A stretch of DNA of 64,000 nt from Denitrificimonas caeni DSM 24390 (GTDB lineage Bacteria > Pseudomonadota > Gammaproteobacteria > Pseudomonadales > Pseudomonadaceae). Location of the stretch: positions 310,001 to 374,000 of the forward strand of contig NZ_ATXQ01000001.1 of the NCBI RefSeq assembly GCF_000421765.1, given 5' to 3'. The notes beneath the pieces were generated by a model that worked only from the letters and a program-made list of their open reading frames with translations, did not search any database and was not told the DNA's origin. Of the stretch, positions 39,335-48,987 are shown piece by piece; the stretch's first letter is position 1, and every line of letters starts with the position of its first letter. Made by a program: the position numbers and the translations under genes.

Positions 39335-39779
39335 GATGGTGTTCGCTTCCTAGAAAATGTGAAATAACCGACACCCGTTAAGCGGCACTACAGCATGCAG
39401 TCGCATCAACGCGAAGGTATCGCAGAAAACCTTGATTATATAGCCTAAGCGCGCTAACGGCTACGGTCGTTCTAATACGGCCACGCTTGAGCCACATTAA
39501 AACTCTGTAAACCCTTATAGAGAAGCTAGAAAGCGAAGAAAACCTCTATCATCAGCTATAGATTTGTCAGATTGTTCACAGTGTCAGCCTGTCTCTTTTC
39601 GATTGTCGACTATAGTTGTTTGAGTCATCACTGTGTTTGCTGTTTAATAAGAGGATAGTGCCTAAGATTTTTATCCTAAATCACTTAGACACGACAACAA
39701 CTTGGCTAACTGAACCAGTTGTACTTGTAGTCGGTCTTCTTAATCTATCGTGTTTCTTATCAAGGTGAGTCCATTGCAT
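39335..39779. promoter_or_regulatory. Divergent intergenic region between aspS and the cold-shock-domain gene
   Basis: This 445-base gap carries no convincing gene. It must hold both divergent promoters. It leaves room for a long untranslated leader before the cold-shock-domain gene, as is common for such genes. I saw no riboswitch or strong hairpin. Confidence 0.45.
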
Positions 39780-40352
39780 ATGTTAAAAATTGTTCATTTA
39801 TTTACTGGCGCCGGAGCACTGCTGCTCTCTCTTATCCTCCCCAGCCAAAACCCACAATCCGTTTTACTCCTCGCATCTTTCGCGTTAGCAAACCTATTAA
39901 TCGCTCCTATCTTGCCAACGTGGGCGCGTGGTGGTCGTCGTCAACTGCAAGGTTTAGTGTCTGCTTTAGTCGTTGTAGCGACGGCAATGCAAGCAGTATT
40001 CATACTCAGCGGCACAGAGGGTAATGCCTTATTTAGCCTAGCGACATTGCTTGCCGCAGCGGTAATACACTTGGCGCTGAACCTGCGCAAAGTCAGCACG
40101 AAAAGCGCACCGTTGTCGCAAGACCTCAGCGACCGCGAGACAGGTACAGTGAAATGGTTTAACACCTCAAAAGGTTTTGGCTTTATTTCCCGCGATTCCG
40201 GTGATGATATTTTTGTGCACTTTCGCGCTATTCGTGGTGAAGGCCATCGCGTCTTGGTCGAAGGCCAACGTGTTGAGTTCACCGTGATGGACCGTGACAA
40301 AGGTTTACAAGCTGAAGACGTGATTGCTGCGCTTCCTGACGAACGCAACTAA
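39780..40352 (+). CDS. Membrane-anchored cold-shock-domain protein
   Basis: The 190-residue protein has three or four hydrophobic segments over residues 1-100 and a complete cold-shock domain at the C-terminus (about 123-185). Both RNA-binding motifs are present: KGFGFI (RNP1) and DIFVHF (RNP2). The same arrangement is encoded near aspS in Pseudomonas. It may hold an RNA-binding domain at the inner membrane. Start is the ATG at 39780 behind AAGGTGAG; a TTG two codons earlier, or the ATG 10 codons earlier, is possible. A bidirectional terminator follows. Confidence 0.88.
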   Translation: MLKIVHLFTGAGALLLSLILPSQNPQSVLLLASFALANLLIAPILPTWARGGRRQLQGLVSALVVVATAMQAVFILSGTEGNALFSLATLLAAAVIHLALNLRKVSTKSAPLSQDLSDRETGTVKWFNTSKGFGFISRDSGDDIFVHFRAIRGEGHRVLVEGQRVEFTVMDRDKGLQAEDVIAALPDERN

Positions 40353-40366
40353 TTTAATCACGAAAC

Positions 40367-40397
40367 AAAAAAGGCCTTCATTACGAAGGCCTTTTTT
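40367..40397. terminator. Bidirectional intrinsic terminator
   Basis: AAAAAAGGCCTTC (40367-40379) pairs with GAAGGCCTTTTTT (40385-40397) around a 5-base loop, between the convergent cold-shock-domain gene and the dehydrogenase gene. Confidence 0.94.
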
Positions 40398-40423
40398 ATG
40401 CATGTTAGAAAAGCATTAGCAGA

Positions 40424-41713
40424 TCACGGATAGAGACCACGCAACTGACGCGCCTCTAAGATTCGCGTGCAGGCGGTAATGAAGGCTGCGGTGCGCAAGG
40501 ATACGCCATGCTCACTCGCGGTTGCCGACACCGAGTTATAAGCATTGCTCATAATCGTTTCTAGACGCTGATTGATTTCTTCTTCGCTCCAGTAGAAACA
40601 TGAAGCGTTTTGCACCCACTCAAAGTAGCTGACTGTCACACCGCCGGCATTGGCCAACACATCTGGAACAATCACCACGCCCTTCTGATTCAGAATATCA
40701 TCAGCTTCTGGCGTGGTTGGACCATTGGCGCCTTCAACAATAATGCGTGCACGTACTGTCTCTGCGTTGTCTTTAGTAATCTGCCCTTCTAAAGCAGCAG
40801 GAATCAAAATATCTGTTTCAATCGCCCAGAACTCATCTGCAGCAATCGCTGTGGTATTGGCTGCGCCACCCACACCACCGGTCTGCTGTACATGCTCAAG
40901 TAACGCAGGCACATCTAAACCGTTGGCATCATAGATAGTGCCAGTATGATCTTGTACAGCAACAATTTTAGCACCGACTTCAGTGAATAAGCGCGCAGCA
41001 GTGCCGCCCACGTTACCAAAGCCTTGAATACTGATGCGTACGCCCTGCAAGTCGATGCCTGCATCTTTGGCTGCTGCCACACCGACAATAAACACACCGC
41101 GACCAGTGGCTTCAACGCGGCCTAAGCTGCCACCCAAAGCGATAGGCTTACCGGTGACAATACCCGGCTGAGTTGCACCCGCATGCATCGAGTAGGTGTC
41201 CATCATCCACGCCATGGTTTGTGCATTGGTGTTGACATCAGGACCAGGAATATCTTTATTAACACCAATAATTGAGCTGATCTCATTGGTGTAACGACGG
41301 GTTATGCGCTCCATCTCACCTTGCGAGTACTTGCGTGGATCAACACGAATACCGCCTTTAGCACCGCCGTAGGGCAAGCCAACCACAGCAGTTTTCACCG
41401 ACATCCAGGCAGATAGCGCCATCACTTCAGACAAAGTGACATCTTGGTGATAACGCACACCACCTTTACCTGGCCCACGGTTTAAGCTGTGCTGCACACG
41501 ATAACCTTCAAAATGAGCAATACTGCCATCATCTAAACGCACAGGCACATCAACTATTAAGCTGCGCTCTGGGTGCTTTAAAGTATCTGTCCACTTACTG
41601 AGTTCGCCCATATAAGGTGCAACACGATCCACCTGCTCGAGGAAAATACCCCAAGGTCCTGGATTGTCGGGTGATAAATACGAAGGCAGGTGCGAGGTGA
41701 TTTGTTGTGGCAT
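40424..41713 (-). CDS. Glutamate dehydrogenase (Glu/Leu/Phe/Val dehydrogenase family)
   Basis: The 429-residue protein belongs to the hexameric family that interconverts glutamate and 2-oxoglutarate with NAD(P). The substrate-binding [11 protein letters not shown] has the catalytic Lys near residue 120. [10 protein letters not shown] precedes it, and the Rossmann glycine motif GFGNVGG is near residue 230. Length resembles the catabolic RocG/GudB type. Cofactor preference is not clear to me, and leucine dehydrogenase is an unlikely alternative. It is divergent from the PilU-like gene across 332 bases. Confidence 0.92.
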   Translation of the reverse strand: MPQQITSHLPSYLSPDNPGPWGIFLEQVDRVAPYMGELSKWTDTLKHPERSLIVDVPVRLDDGSIAHFEGYRVQHSLNRGPGKGGVRYHQDVTLSEVMALSAWMSVKTAVVGLPYGGAKGGIRVDPRKYSQGEMERITRRYTNEISSIIGVNKDIPGPDVNTNAQTMAWMMDTYSMHAGATQPGIVTGKPIALGGSLGRVEATGRGVFIVGVAAAKDAGIDLQGVRISIQGFGNVGGTAARLFTEVGAKIVAVQDHTGTIYDANGLDVPALLEHVQQTGGVGGAANTTAIAADEFWAIETDILIPAALEGQITKDNAETVRARIIVEGANGPTTPEADDILNQKGVVIVPDVLANAGGVTVSYFEWVQNASCFYWSEEEINQRLETIMSNAYNSVSATASEHGVSLRTAAFITACTRILEARQLRGLYP

Positions 41714-42045
41714 GATTTAAACCTTGATCGTTATAAGAATATTGGCCGCCAGCTAAAGTGACCGTACAAAGCCGCGCATTTTAGCGGATAACATCGTGAC
41801 TGACTCGTCAGAATCTAATATAAATTGTAAATAACGCCAGAAAATGAACAAAACTCTTCAAAAAAACCGCTGAAAGGCGCATGGCTATCGGCATACTTAG
41901 CGATTTAGACAATTTCAAGAAACATCATACGAAAACTCTATTAGCATTGCTACTGTATCGTCTATTAACCCGCTAGTATCGGTTGCTATATGCAGCATTT
42001 TAGCCAGCGCATGACGCATTTTTCCTAAAAAAATAAGGGTCTGCA
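41714..42045. promoter_or_regulatory. Divergent intergenic region, dehydrogenase / PilU-like gene
   Basis: This 332-base gap holds no gene. It must contain the two divergent promoters. I could not single out a convincing promoter pair or operator. Confidence 0.4.
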
Positions 42046-43152
42046 ATGTCCGCTCACGATGTCTTTCCTTACCTCAACCTTCTCTATGAGCAAGGTGGCT
42101 CTGACATGTATTTTAGTGTCGGTGCTGTGCCACAAATGAAAGTAGAGGGTGTGTCGCGAGCCATTGGTAAGCAAGCTTTGCCTGCTTCATCGGTACAGCA
42201 AATGGCGTATCAGTTGATGACGCAAAAGCAAATTGCTGATTTCGAACGCGATCTGGAAATGAATCTTGCCGTTGGTGTGCAAAACTCAGGGCGCTTTCGG
42301 GTTAACGTGTTTTATCAGCGTGGTGAAGTGTCGATGGTGGTCAGGTACATCAAAAGCGTCATACCGGACTTCACCACCCTAGGCTTGCCGATCATGCTTG
42401 AGCGTTTATCGATGCTCAGCCGCGGCTTAATCCTCGTTACCGGAGCAGCAGGCTCAGGCAAGTCAACCACCTTGGCATCGATGTTGGATTATCGGAATAC
42501 CCATGCTGGTGGTCATATTTTATGCATTGAAGATCCAATTGAATTTTTGCATAAGCATAAACAGTCGGTGGTCAATCAGCGCGAAGTTGGGCTGGATACT
42601 CACAGCTTTGCTTCCGCCCTGCATAACGCCTTACGGGAAGCGCCAGACGTCATTATGATTGGCGAGATCCGTGACTTAGACACCATGCAGCATGCTTTGC
42701 ATTACGCTGAAACAGGTCACTTATGTGTGGCCACCTTACACGCCACCAGCACCACGCATGCCCTAGAGCGTATTGCTCGCTTTTTCCCTGAAGATGCGCG
42801 CCGCCAAGTTCTAGCCGATGTTTCGCAAAACCTCGTGGCCATTATTGGTCAACGCTTAATACCGGGGCTTGAACAAAAGCGCGTGGCTGCAATTGAACTG
42901 ATGCTCGGCACCCCTTACATCAAAGATTTAATTTTACGCGACCAACTTGATGAGCTAAAAAGCGCGATTGCTCGCTCACAAGAACAAGGTCTACAAACCT
43001 TTGACCAGCAACTCTATGTGCTCTATAGCGCAGGGCGTATTAGCCTTGATGAAGCATTAAAGTTCGCCGACTCAAAAACTGATCTGACTTTAAAGATCAA
43101 ATTAGAACGCGGTTTTACCGATGATGGTTCTGACTCCTTTGGAATGTCTTAA
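42046..43152 (+). CDS. PilT/PilU-family type IV pilus retraction ATPase
   Basis: The 368-residue hexameric ATPase has Walker A GAAGSGKST (near residue 132), the Asp box region ILCIEDPIEF, Walker B with MIGEIRD, and the His box ATLHATSTTHALERI. This is the PilT/PilU pattern. The C-terminus resembles PilU more than PilT in ending and spacing, but neither pilT nor the usual yggS neighbour is adjacent. It could be PilU or a third paralogue. It may act with the fimX-related twitching proteins encoded elsewhere in the window. Confidence 0.88.
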   Translation: MSAHDVFPYLNLLYEQGGSDMYFSVGAVPQMKVEGVSRAIGKQALPASSVQQMAYQLMTQKQIADFERDLEMNLAVGVQNSGRFRVNVFYQRGEVSMVVRYIKSVIPDFTTLGLPIMLERLSMLSRGLILVTGAAGSGKSTTLASMLDYRNTHAGGHILCIEDPIEFLHKHKQSVVNQREVGLDTHSFASALHNALREAPDVIMIGEIRDLDTMQHALHYAETGHLCVATLHATSTTHALERIARFFPEDARRQVLADVSQNLVAIIGQRLIPGLEQKRVAAIELMLGTPYIKDLILRDQLDELKSAIARSQEQGLQTFDQQLYVLYSAGRISLDEALKFADSKTDLTLKIKLERGFTDDGSDSFGMS

Positions 43153-43267
43153 CCTGTACCACACAGTGCAAAAAGTGACCAACAGCATAACCATAGACGC
43201 TCAATAACGTCTTAGTCGATATAAATAGTCACATAATATTTTGCTCAAAATGATTGCGGAGTTTTTA

Positions 43268-44377
43268 ATGAATAACCCAGCACAACTGTTTCAACCTTTC
43301 CAAATCGGCCCAGTAAACTTGCCTTCACGCATCGTGATGGCACCGATGACTCGCTCATTTTCTCCAGGCGGCGTACCCAACCCGCTGGTGGTTGAGTATT
43401 ACCGCAAACGCGCCGCCGCTGGTGTAGGTTTGATTATCACCGAAGGCACCACGGTCAATCATTGCGCAGCAAATGGCTATCCTAATGTGCCGCGCTTTTA
43501 CGGCGACGATGCGTTAGCTGGCTGGAAAAAAGTAGTGGATGCAGTGCATAGCGCTGGCGGTAAAATCATGCCGCAGCTTTGGCATGTGGGTAATGTCCGT
43601 CGCTTAGGCACTGAGCCCGACGCTAGTGTTCCCGGTTACGGGCCGATGGCCAAGCATAAAGATGGCAAAGAAATCGTCCATGGCATGACTCAAGCCGACA
43701 TTGATGATGTGATTGCCGCCTTTGCCCAAGCGGCTAAAGATGCGCAAGCCATTGGCATGGATGGCGCCGAAATACATGGTGCCCATGGTTACTTAATTGA
43801 TCAGTTTTTCTGGGAAGGTAGCAACCAGCGCACCGACAACTACGGCGGCAGTATGGCTAACCGTGGTCGTTTTGCAGTAGAAATCATCCAAGCTGTACGC
43901 GCGGCGGTTGGCCCTGACTTCCCTATTATCTTCCGTTTCTCACAATGGAAACAGCAAGATTACACTGCACGTCTGGCGCAGAACCCTGAAGAGCTAAAAG
44001 CCTTCTTGCAACCTTTAAGCGATGCTGGCGTGGATATTTTCCACTGTTCAACACGTCGCTTCTGGGAGCCTGAGTTTGCTGAGTCTGAACTCAACCTTGC
44101 CGGCTGGACCCGCCAACTCACTGGCAAACCAACCATTACCGTTGGCAGTGTTGGCCTTGATGGTAGCGAGTTCACCAGTTTCATGACCAATACTAAAGAA
44201 ATCGCGCAGCCTGCTAGCTTAGATGCATTATTGGCACGCTTTAGCGCGCAAGAGTTTGATTTAGTAGCGGTTGGTCGTGCTTTACTGGTCGACCCAGAGT
44301 GGGCGGAAAAAGTACGCGATGGTCGTCAAGATGAAATCCTGCCATTTAGCCGTAATGCATTAGGCAGTCTTTCTTAA
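43268..44377 (+). CDS. NADH:flavin oxidoreductase, old yellow enzyme family
   Basis: The 369-residue FMN-dependent TIM-barrel enzyme reduces activated alkenes or similar electrophiles. The family N-terminus is present (QPFQIGPVNLPSRIVMAPMTRS). The HGAHGYLIDQFFW and RTDNYGGS motifs lie near residues 175-205 and the C-terminal VAVGRALLVDPEW FMN-phosphate site near 340. The ATG at 43268 behind GCGGAG gives the family start. The natural substrate is unknown. It is convergent with serB across a strong hairpin. Confidence 0.94.
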   Translation: MNNPAQLFQPFQIGPVNLPSRIVMAPMTRSFSPGGVPNPLVVEYYRKRAAAGVGLIITEGTTVNHCAANGYPNVPRFYGDDALAGWKKVVDAVHSAGGKIMPQLWHVGNVRRLGTEPDASVPGYGPMAKHKDGKEIVHGMTQADIDDVIAAFAQAAKDAQAIGMDGAEIHGAHGYLIDQFFWEGSNQRTDNYGGSMANRGRFAVEIIQAVRAAVGPDFPIIFRFSQWKQQDYTARLAQNPEELKAFLQPLSDAGVDIFHCSTRRFWEPEFAESELNLAGWTRQLTGKPTITVGSVGLDGSEFTSFMTNTKEIAQPASLDALLARFSAQEFDLVAVGRALLVDPEWAEKVRDGRQDEILPFSRNALGSLS

Positions 44378-44384
44378 GAGGTTA

Positions 44385-44420
44385 GATCTACGGTGCGCGC
44401 AATGATGCGCACCGTAGATC
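44385..44420. terminator. Hairpin between the OYE gene and serB
   Basis: GATCTACGGTGCGC (44385-44398) and GCGCACCGTAGATC (44407-44420) form a perfect 14-bp stem with an 8-base loop between two convergent genes, suggesting a shared terminator. Confidence 0.8.
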
Positions 44421-44455
44421 GTTTGTCTTGCAGTGCAAATTTTACCGCTACTTAA

Positions 44456-45673
44456 TTATTCGTCAGCGCCTTCGCGGTCACGATAGCCTAATAAGTACAA
44501 AATACCGTCTAGGCCCAGTGTCGAAATCGCCTGACGGGCAGACTGCTTAACCATTGGCTTGGCTCGAAAAGCCACACCTAGTCCAGCTAAACCGAGCATC
44601 GGTAAATCATTTGCACCATCACCGACCGCAATGGTTTGCTCTAAACGCAAGCCTTCCATCTCAGTCAGTTCGCGCAATAAGTCTGCTTTACGCTGCGCAT
44701 CAACAATGGGCTCAATAGCGCGTCCAGTTAACTTGCCGTCGACAATTTCCAGCTCGTTGGCATAAACATAATCAATGCCTAAGCGTGCTTGTAGTTGTTT
44801 GGCAAAGTAAGTGAAACCGCCAGACAAGATCGCGGTTTTATAGCCCAGTCGCTTCAATTCGGTGAACAGCATCTCCGCACCTTCGGTCAGGCGTAAGGAT
44901 GCACCAATCTCTGCCAGCACATCTTCTGATAAGCCCTCAAGCAATGCTAAACGCTCTTTAAAGCTGGCTTTAAAATCCAACTCTCCCTGCATCGCCCGCT
45001 CAGTGATCTCAGCAACTTGTGCACCGACTCCGGCTGCTTTGGCTAATTCATCAATCACTTCCGCTTCAATCAGCGTCGAGTCCATATCAAAGACAGCAAG
45101 ACGACGGTTACGACGGAAAACTGTATCACGCTGGAAGGCAATATCAACATTGAGCTCTTGTGCAACACTTAGAAACTCAGCACGCAAGGCCGCGGCATCA
45201 GCAGGTTCGCCACGCACCGAGAACTCGATGCAACCCTTGCCTTGGCTCTCTGGGGTATCCAGCGGCATACGACCGGACAAGCGATCAATATGGTCAATAT
45301 TTAACCCGTATTGCGCAGTAATCGCACTCACTCGTTGTAATTGCTCAGCAGTGACCTGGCGCGTCAATAAGGTCACGATATAACGGGTTTTACCTTGACC
45401 AGCCACCCATTGCTGGTAATCATCTTCCGAAACAGGGGTAAAGCGCACTTGCTGATCAAGCTTATAACCGGTGAACAGTACATCTTTCAGCACAGCCGAG
45501 GCTTGCTCAGTGCTAGGAATCTCCACCAGAATGCCAAAGGACAAGGTGTTATGGATAACAGCCTGACCAATATCCAAAATTTTCACACCACTGTGCGCCA
45601 ACACACCGGTAATAGCGGCGGTTAACCCCGGACGGTCTTCACCTGTGATGTTAATCAGGACAATTTCGCGCAC
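44456..45673 (-). CDS. serB: Phosphoserine phosphatase SerB with N-terminal ACT region
   Basis: SerB makes serine from phosphoserine. From a GTG at 45673 the protein is 405 residues and begins with REIVLINITGEDRPG. The GTG is eight bases after GGAG; a frame open to 45712 has no family support. An ACT-type regulatory region (about 5-165) precedes the HAD domain with the nucleophile motif DMDSTLIEAE, SGGFTYFAKQL and GDGANDLPML. This two-part architecture is usual in Pseudomonas. It is divergent from the SMP-like gene, the same pairing as serB and ytjB in E. coli. Confidence 0.97.
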   Translation of the reverse strand: MREIVLINITGEDRPGLTAAITGVLAHSGVKILDIGQAVIHNTLSFGILVEIPSTEQASAVLKDVLFTGYKLDQQVRFTPVSEDDYQQWVAGQGKTRYIVTLLTRQVTAEQLQRVSAITAQYGLNIDHIDRLSGRMPLDTPESQGKGCIEFSVRGEPADAAALRAEFLSVAQELNVDIAFQRDTVFRRNRRLAVFDMDSTLIEAEVIDELAKAAGVGAQVAEITERAMQGELDFKASFKERLALLEGLSEDVLAEIGASLRLTEGAEMLFTELKRLGYKTAILSGGFTYFAKQLQARLGIDYVYANELEIVDGKLTGRAIEPIVDAQRKADLLRELTEMEGLRLEQTIAVGDGANDLPMLGLAGLGVAFRAKPMVKQSARQAISTLGLDGILYLLGYRDREGADE

Positions 45674-45851
45674 GGTGCTTTCTCCGCAGATAAAAAGAGG
45701 CATTCTAGCCATTTAATCGCCCTACGTGCAGTCCTTTTGCTTGTTCTATAACTTGTGCCCGTTATACTTTGCCATTATCGCATCGGCTACAAACCCATTA
45801 CTGAGCAATTTATATTTTTTAGCATCTTAATTTTAATTGGAAAATCTTTTT

Positions 45852-47255
45852 ATGCCGCTCGAATCCACTCCGCTAAGACGTGTCAGCATTGCTTCACGGA
45901 TTAGCAGTTATAGCGTTTTAATTATAGCGATGTGCTTGATAGCCTTTGTATGGTTGATGCACACACAGCTGAAGTGGTCAGTGCAGCAACAAGCGGATGC
46001 TTTGGGACAAAGTTTGCTTAAGCAAACCAGCATGACTGCAGAAAGTGCTTTATCCGCCAATGATGCGCTGAGCCTTGCTGTGTTATTGCGCGAATTGGTT
46101 AACAACCCTTATGTTAAGCATGCCGCAATTTATAGCGTAGACAATCGTGTTCTCGCTGAAGCAGGACTGCGGCCAAAATCAAGCATCGCAGAGCAAGGTT
46201 TTTACTCACAGCAACTGTCATTTCAAGATGTCATTGCTGGCACTCTACATTTACATATCGATATCAATAAATTACGCGAACCGCTGCAGACCAGCCTACA
46301 AAGCATGGCTGTGTTAGGCGCTGTGCTGCTGGTTTTGGCAATATTTTTATCAATGCATTTGGCTCGCTCAATCGCTTTGCCTTTACAGCACTTAAGTAAC
46401 TGGCTGATTAATCCAGTACCTCCTGCGCCACACACGCAGCGTCCTGATGAAATTGGCTTACTAGCACGCCAGCTTAACGAATATTTTATTGTTGACACCT
46501 TAAGCGAAGACATCCCTACGCTCGAGCCAATCCTCGCCAATGAGCGCAAAAAAACAGCAGCAAATAACGCCGACACGGATCTTGCAGAGGACGATGACAG
46601 CGAAGATTTTAGTTACAACTCAGTACTCGACACCATCCCGCTCAGCGCACTAGATAGCGCTCTCCCACATGCGCCACAGCAGCTAATCGAGCGCACGGCA
46701 ATCTTAGCGGTTGAATTTGGCAACCTTGAGCAATTGCGCCAATTACCACAAGAGCGCTTAATCGGCCTATTAAAGAAATACCGACACGCGGTTGAGCAAT
46801 CGGCAATGCTTTACGGCGGTCAGTTACATACTTTAACCGACGGCCGCAGCTTAATTAGTTTCCATTCTGATAACGCTGAATACCCACGTAACGCGCTGTG
46901 CTGCGGCGAACTGCTGCGCGCTTTTGGCCATGCCTTACAGATTGAAGTGGCCGACAGCGGCATTGCTTTGCATTTACAACTGGGTTTAAGCGAAGGTTTG
47001 CCAATGAAGGATATGTCGCTGGGCGAGTTGTTGCTTAGCGAAAGTGCACAGGCAGCGCTAGAACTTAGCTTACACAGTCGTAATCTTTTACTGCTGAGCA
47101 ATCAGTTAGCAGAAAACAGCAGCATTATCGCCTGCTCACGGGTACGTATGATTGCCAAACCGGATAACGCCAGTTGTGTGGAGTCACTGCTTAATCCTTA
47201 CCCAGTCTTACTGCAAAACCAGTTGCAGCACTTGCAAAAAAACACCCCGAATTGA
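45852..47255 (+). CDS. SMP/AhpA-like membrane protein with HAMP and cyclase-like domain
   Basis: The 467-residue protein has two membrane helices (about 20-40 and 150-170) enclosing a periplasmic domain that resembles the SMP/AhpA/YtjB family (VLAEAGL near residue 100). A HAMP-like stretch follows. Residues about 280-400 have the shape of a class III nucleotide cyclase, with Glu288 and Asp330 where the two metal-binding Asp residues would be, but no clear catalytic Asn/Arg. Activity is doubtful. It is divergent from serB as ytjB is in E. coli, though E. coli YtjB lacks the C-terminal domain. Start is an ATG; a TTG five codons earlier is in frame. Confidence 0.72.
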   Translation: MPLESTPLRRVSIASRISSYSVLIIAMCLIAFVWLMHTQLKWSVQQQADALGQSLLKQTSMTAESALSANDALSLAVLLRELVNNPYVKHAAIYSVDNRVLAEAGLRPKSSIAEQGFYSQQLSFQDVIAGTLHLHIDINKLREPLQTSLQSMAVLGAVLLVLAIFLSMHLARSIALPLQHLSNWLINPVPPAPHTQRPDEIGLLARQLNEYFIVDTLSEDIPTLEPILANERKKTAANNADTDLAEDDDSEDFSYNSVLDTIPLSALDSALPHAPQQLIERTAILAVEFGNLEQLRQLPQERLIGLLKKYRHAVEQSAMLYGGQLHTLTDGRSLISFHSDNAEYPRNALCCGELLRAFGHALQIEVADSGIALHLQLGLSEGLPMKDMSLGELLLSESAQAALELSLHSRNLLLLSNQLAENSSIIACSRVRMIAKPDNASCVESLLNPYPVLLQNQLQHLQKNTPN

Positions 47256-47261
47256 TGAGTA

Positions 47262-47290
47262 GTGCTACTGCGCAACATCTGCAGTAGCGC
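47262..47290. terminator. Hairpin between the SMP-like gene and the MCE lipoprotein gene
   Basis: GTGCTACTGC (47262-47271) and GCAGTAGCGC (47281-47290) form a 10-bp stem with one G-T pair around a 9-base loop, between convergent genes. No T tract follows. Confidence 0.55.
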
Positions 47291-47303
47291 CCCTTCTCAC
47301 ACT

Positions 47304-48026
47304 TTAAAACCGATACACTTCCTGCGCGCGGACAGGCTCAACCACAGGAATGTTGATCGATTCTACTTTTTCTGTAGCAGGCTTTTTCGTGGCGACTGCT
47401 GCAGTTGGTTTGCGCGCAGGACTGACCGCTTGCTCTGGAAAAGCATCCTGCAATGCCGTGACCAACTGTTTGGAAAGCTGTCCAAGCAGTTCACTTTGCG
47501 CTCGTACTTGATCTGCGACTTCACCATTGTGTGCTTCTTCAAAACGTAAGACCCGACTGTTGCGCAAGCTGCCTTTTGCATCGAGCAAACGCCATTGCGC
47601 CTCTAACACTGCAGGTTGTTGGACGCCTGAATCTAAGCGACTAATACTGAGCACCACTTGCGCTTGCGCTTCGATACCAACGCGGTCTGGATATAGCGCA
47701 ATACGGCTGCTGCCCAACTGCGCAGACACTTGGCGCAGCAGTAACTGACCAATGTCATCTTGCAGACTGCCCGCCCAGCGCGCTTGCTGGCTGAGACTTA
47801 AACTGCCATCAGCCTCACGCTGTAACACATTCTCACGCTGTAAATAATCAGCAACGCGCAAAGGTCCTAACAGCACAGTGATATTGTTATCACGACTGGC
47901 TGTCTCAGTAGTCGACTGCTGTAACTGGTAAAAAGTGGCCGGCGGCGCAATGCTACAGCCGACTGAGCCAAACGCTAAAACCCCTACGATGGCTATACCC
48001 AGTGGCAAGCGCATTAACTGTTTCAT
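47304..48026 (-). CDS. ABC-type transport auxiliary lipoprotein (PqiC/DUF330 type)
   Basis: The 240-residue protein has a lipoprotein signal with lipobox ending in Cys (GSVGCS, Cys near residue 25) and the ABC-type auxiliary domain of the PqiC/DUF330 family (FYQLQQS and VLLGPLRVADYLQR). It probably sits in the outer membrane and receives lipid from the MCE protein. The C-terminal 40 residues are a low-complexity tail. From the ATG at 48026 it is four bases after the MCE gene. Confidence 0.85.
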   Translation of the reverse strand: MKQLMRLPLGIAIVGVLAFGSVGCSIAPPATFYQLQQSTTETASRDNNITVLLGPLRVADYLQRENVLQREADGSLSLSQQARWAGSLQDDIGQLLLRQVSAQLGSSRIALYPDRVGIEAQAQVVLSISRLDSGVQQPAVLEAQWRLLDAKGSLRNSRVLRFEEAHNGEVADQVRAQSELLGQLSKQLVTALQDAFPEQAVSPARKPTAAVATKKPATEKVESINIPVVEPVRAQEVYRF

Positions 48027-48030
48027 ATCT

Positions 48031-48987
48031 TCACCGTTTCTTGCCAAATATAATCGATTGTGGTTGCTGCTCTAAGCTTTCAGCTGTGCGCTGTAATGCT
48101 TTACTGGCTTGCCCAAGGTCTTGTAAAGACTGCAGCAACTCATATTGTAATTCTGATTGTGGACCCAAACTGCGGCGACCATCACTGACCATGCCATCCA
48201 TTTGTTGCAAAGCATCACGAGCACTCTGCGCAGCATGACGCACATCCACTAAAGCCTCTTTCAACTCGATACTGCCGCTGTGAACATTATCCAACATTCC
48301 AGGCAGACGTTGTTGTAATTGCTGGCTGATTTTTTCAAAATTGGCCAAAGAAACACTCAAGCTCTGCAGACTTGCTTGGGTTTGCGGTGCAGAAGCTAAA
48401 CGCTCAAAAGCCAGCAAGGTTTTATTAGCAGCCTCTAGAGTGTCCTTAAGAGGCATTTCTTTAAAACCTTTAGCCAAGTCTCGTAGCACATCGGCGATTT
48501 GATCAATACGCGACGGCACCGTCGGAATCGCTGGCAAATCGAGAATGTGTGGATCACGTATATAGCCTGGCTGATCTGGGAAAAAGTCTAAGGCAACAAT
48601 GGCTTTACCCGTCAGCAAACTTGGTGTTTGCAATTGTGCACGCAAGCCCCGTTCAACTAAGGGTTCAATTGAATGATCAAAGCCACGATCTTTCTTTTTG
48701 CTGCGTGCACTTTCCGAATTAATGCGAATGGTGACTGGCATCACCACATCATTCAACGTGCGGTCATAGGATAAATTAATTTGCTGCACATTACCCACTT
48801 TCACCCCACGGTAAGTCACGTCAGCCCCAACATCCAGCCCATCCAGGGCTCCAGTAAAGTACACTACATATTCAACCGGTCGACTTAGAAGGCTATCACG
48901 ACTCAACAACAGCAAGCCTGCAACCAGCAAGGCCACACCGCCCAATAAAAATGCACCAATCAAAAAAGGTTTGCGTGATTCACTCAT
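48031..48987 (-). CDS. MCE-domain (MlaD-like) periplasmic lipid-transport protein
   Basis: The 318-residue protein has one N-terminal helix (about 9-28) and one MCE domain (about 37-115, with TGALDGLDVGADVTYRGVKVG). A long helical region follows (about 140-310) that could form a tube across the periplasm. MlaD has only a short tail, so this belongs to the longer-tailed MCE group. It overlaps the ATPase gene by four bases. Confidence 0.92.
   Translation of the reverse strand: MSESRKPFLIGAFLLGGVALLVAGLLLLSRDSLLSRPVEYVVYFTGALDGLDVGADVTYRGVKVGNVQQINLSYDRTLNDVVMPVTIRINSESARSKKKDRGFDHSIEPLVERGLRAQLQTPSLLTGKAIVALDFFPDQPGYIRDPHILDLPAIPTVPSRIDQIADVLRDLAKGFKEMPLKDTLEAANKTLLAFERLASAPQTQASLQSLSVSLANFEKISQQLQQRLPGMLDNVHSGSIELKEALVDVRHAAQSARDALQQMDGMVSDGRRSLGPQSELQYELLQSLQDLGQASKALQRTAESLEQQPQSIIFGKKR

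Noticed and set aside
44862-45383. Open frame of 173 codons antisense to serB
   Set aside because: It has high Ser and Ala content, lies fully inside serB and shows no recognisable domain.
47262-47549. 95-codon plus-strand frame after the SMP-like gene
   Set aside because: It overlaps the hairpin and most of the 3' part of the auxiliary lipoprotein gene on the other strand and lacks a ribosome site.
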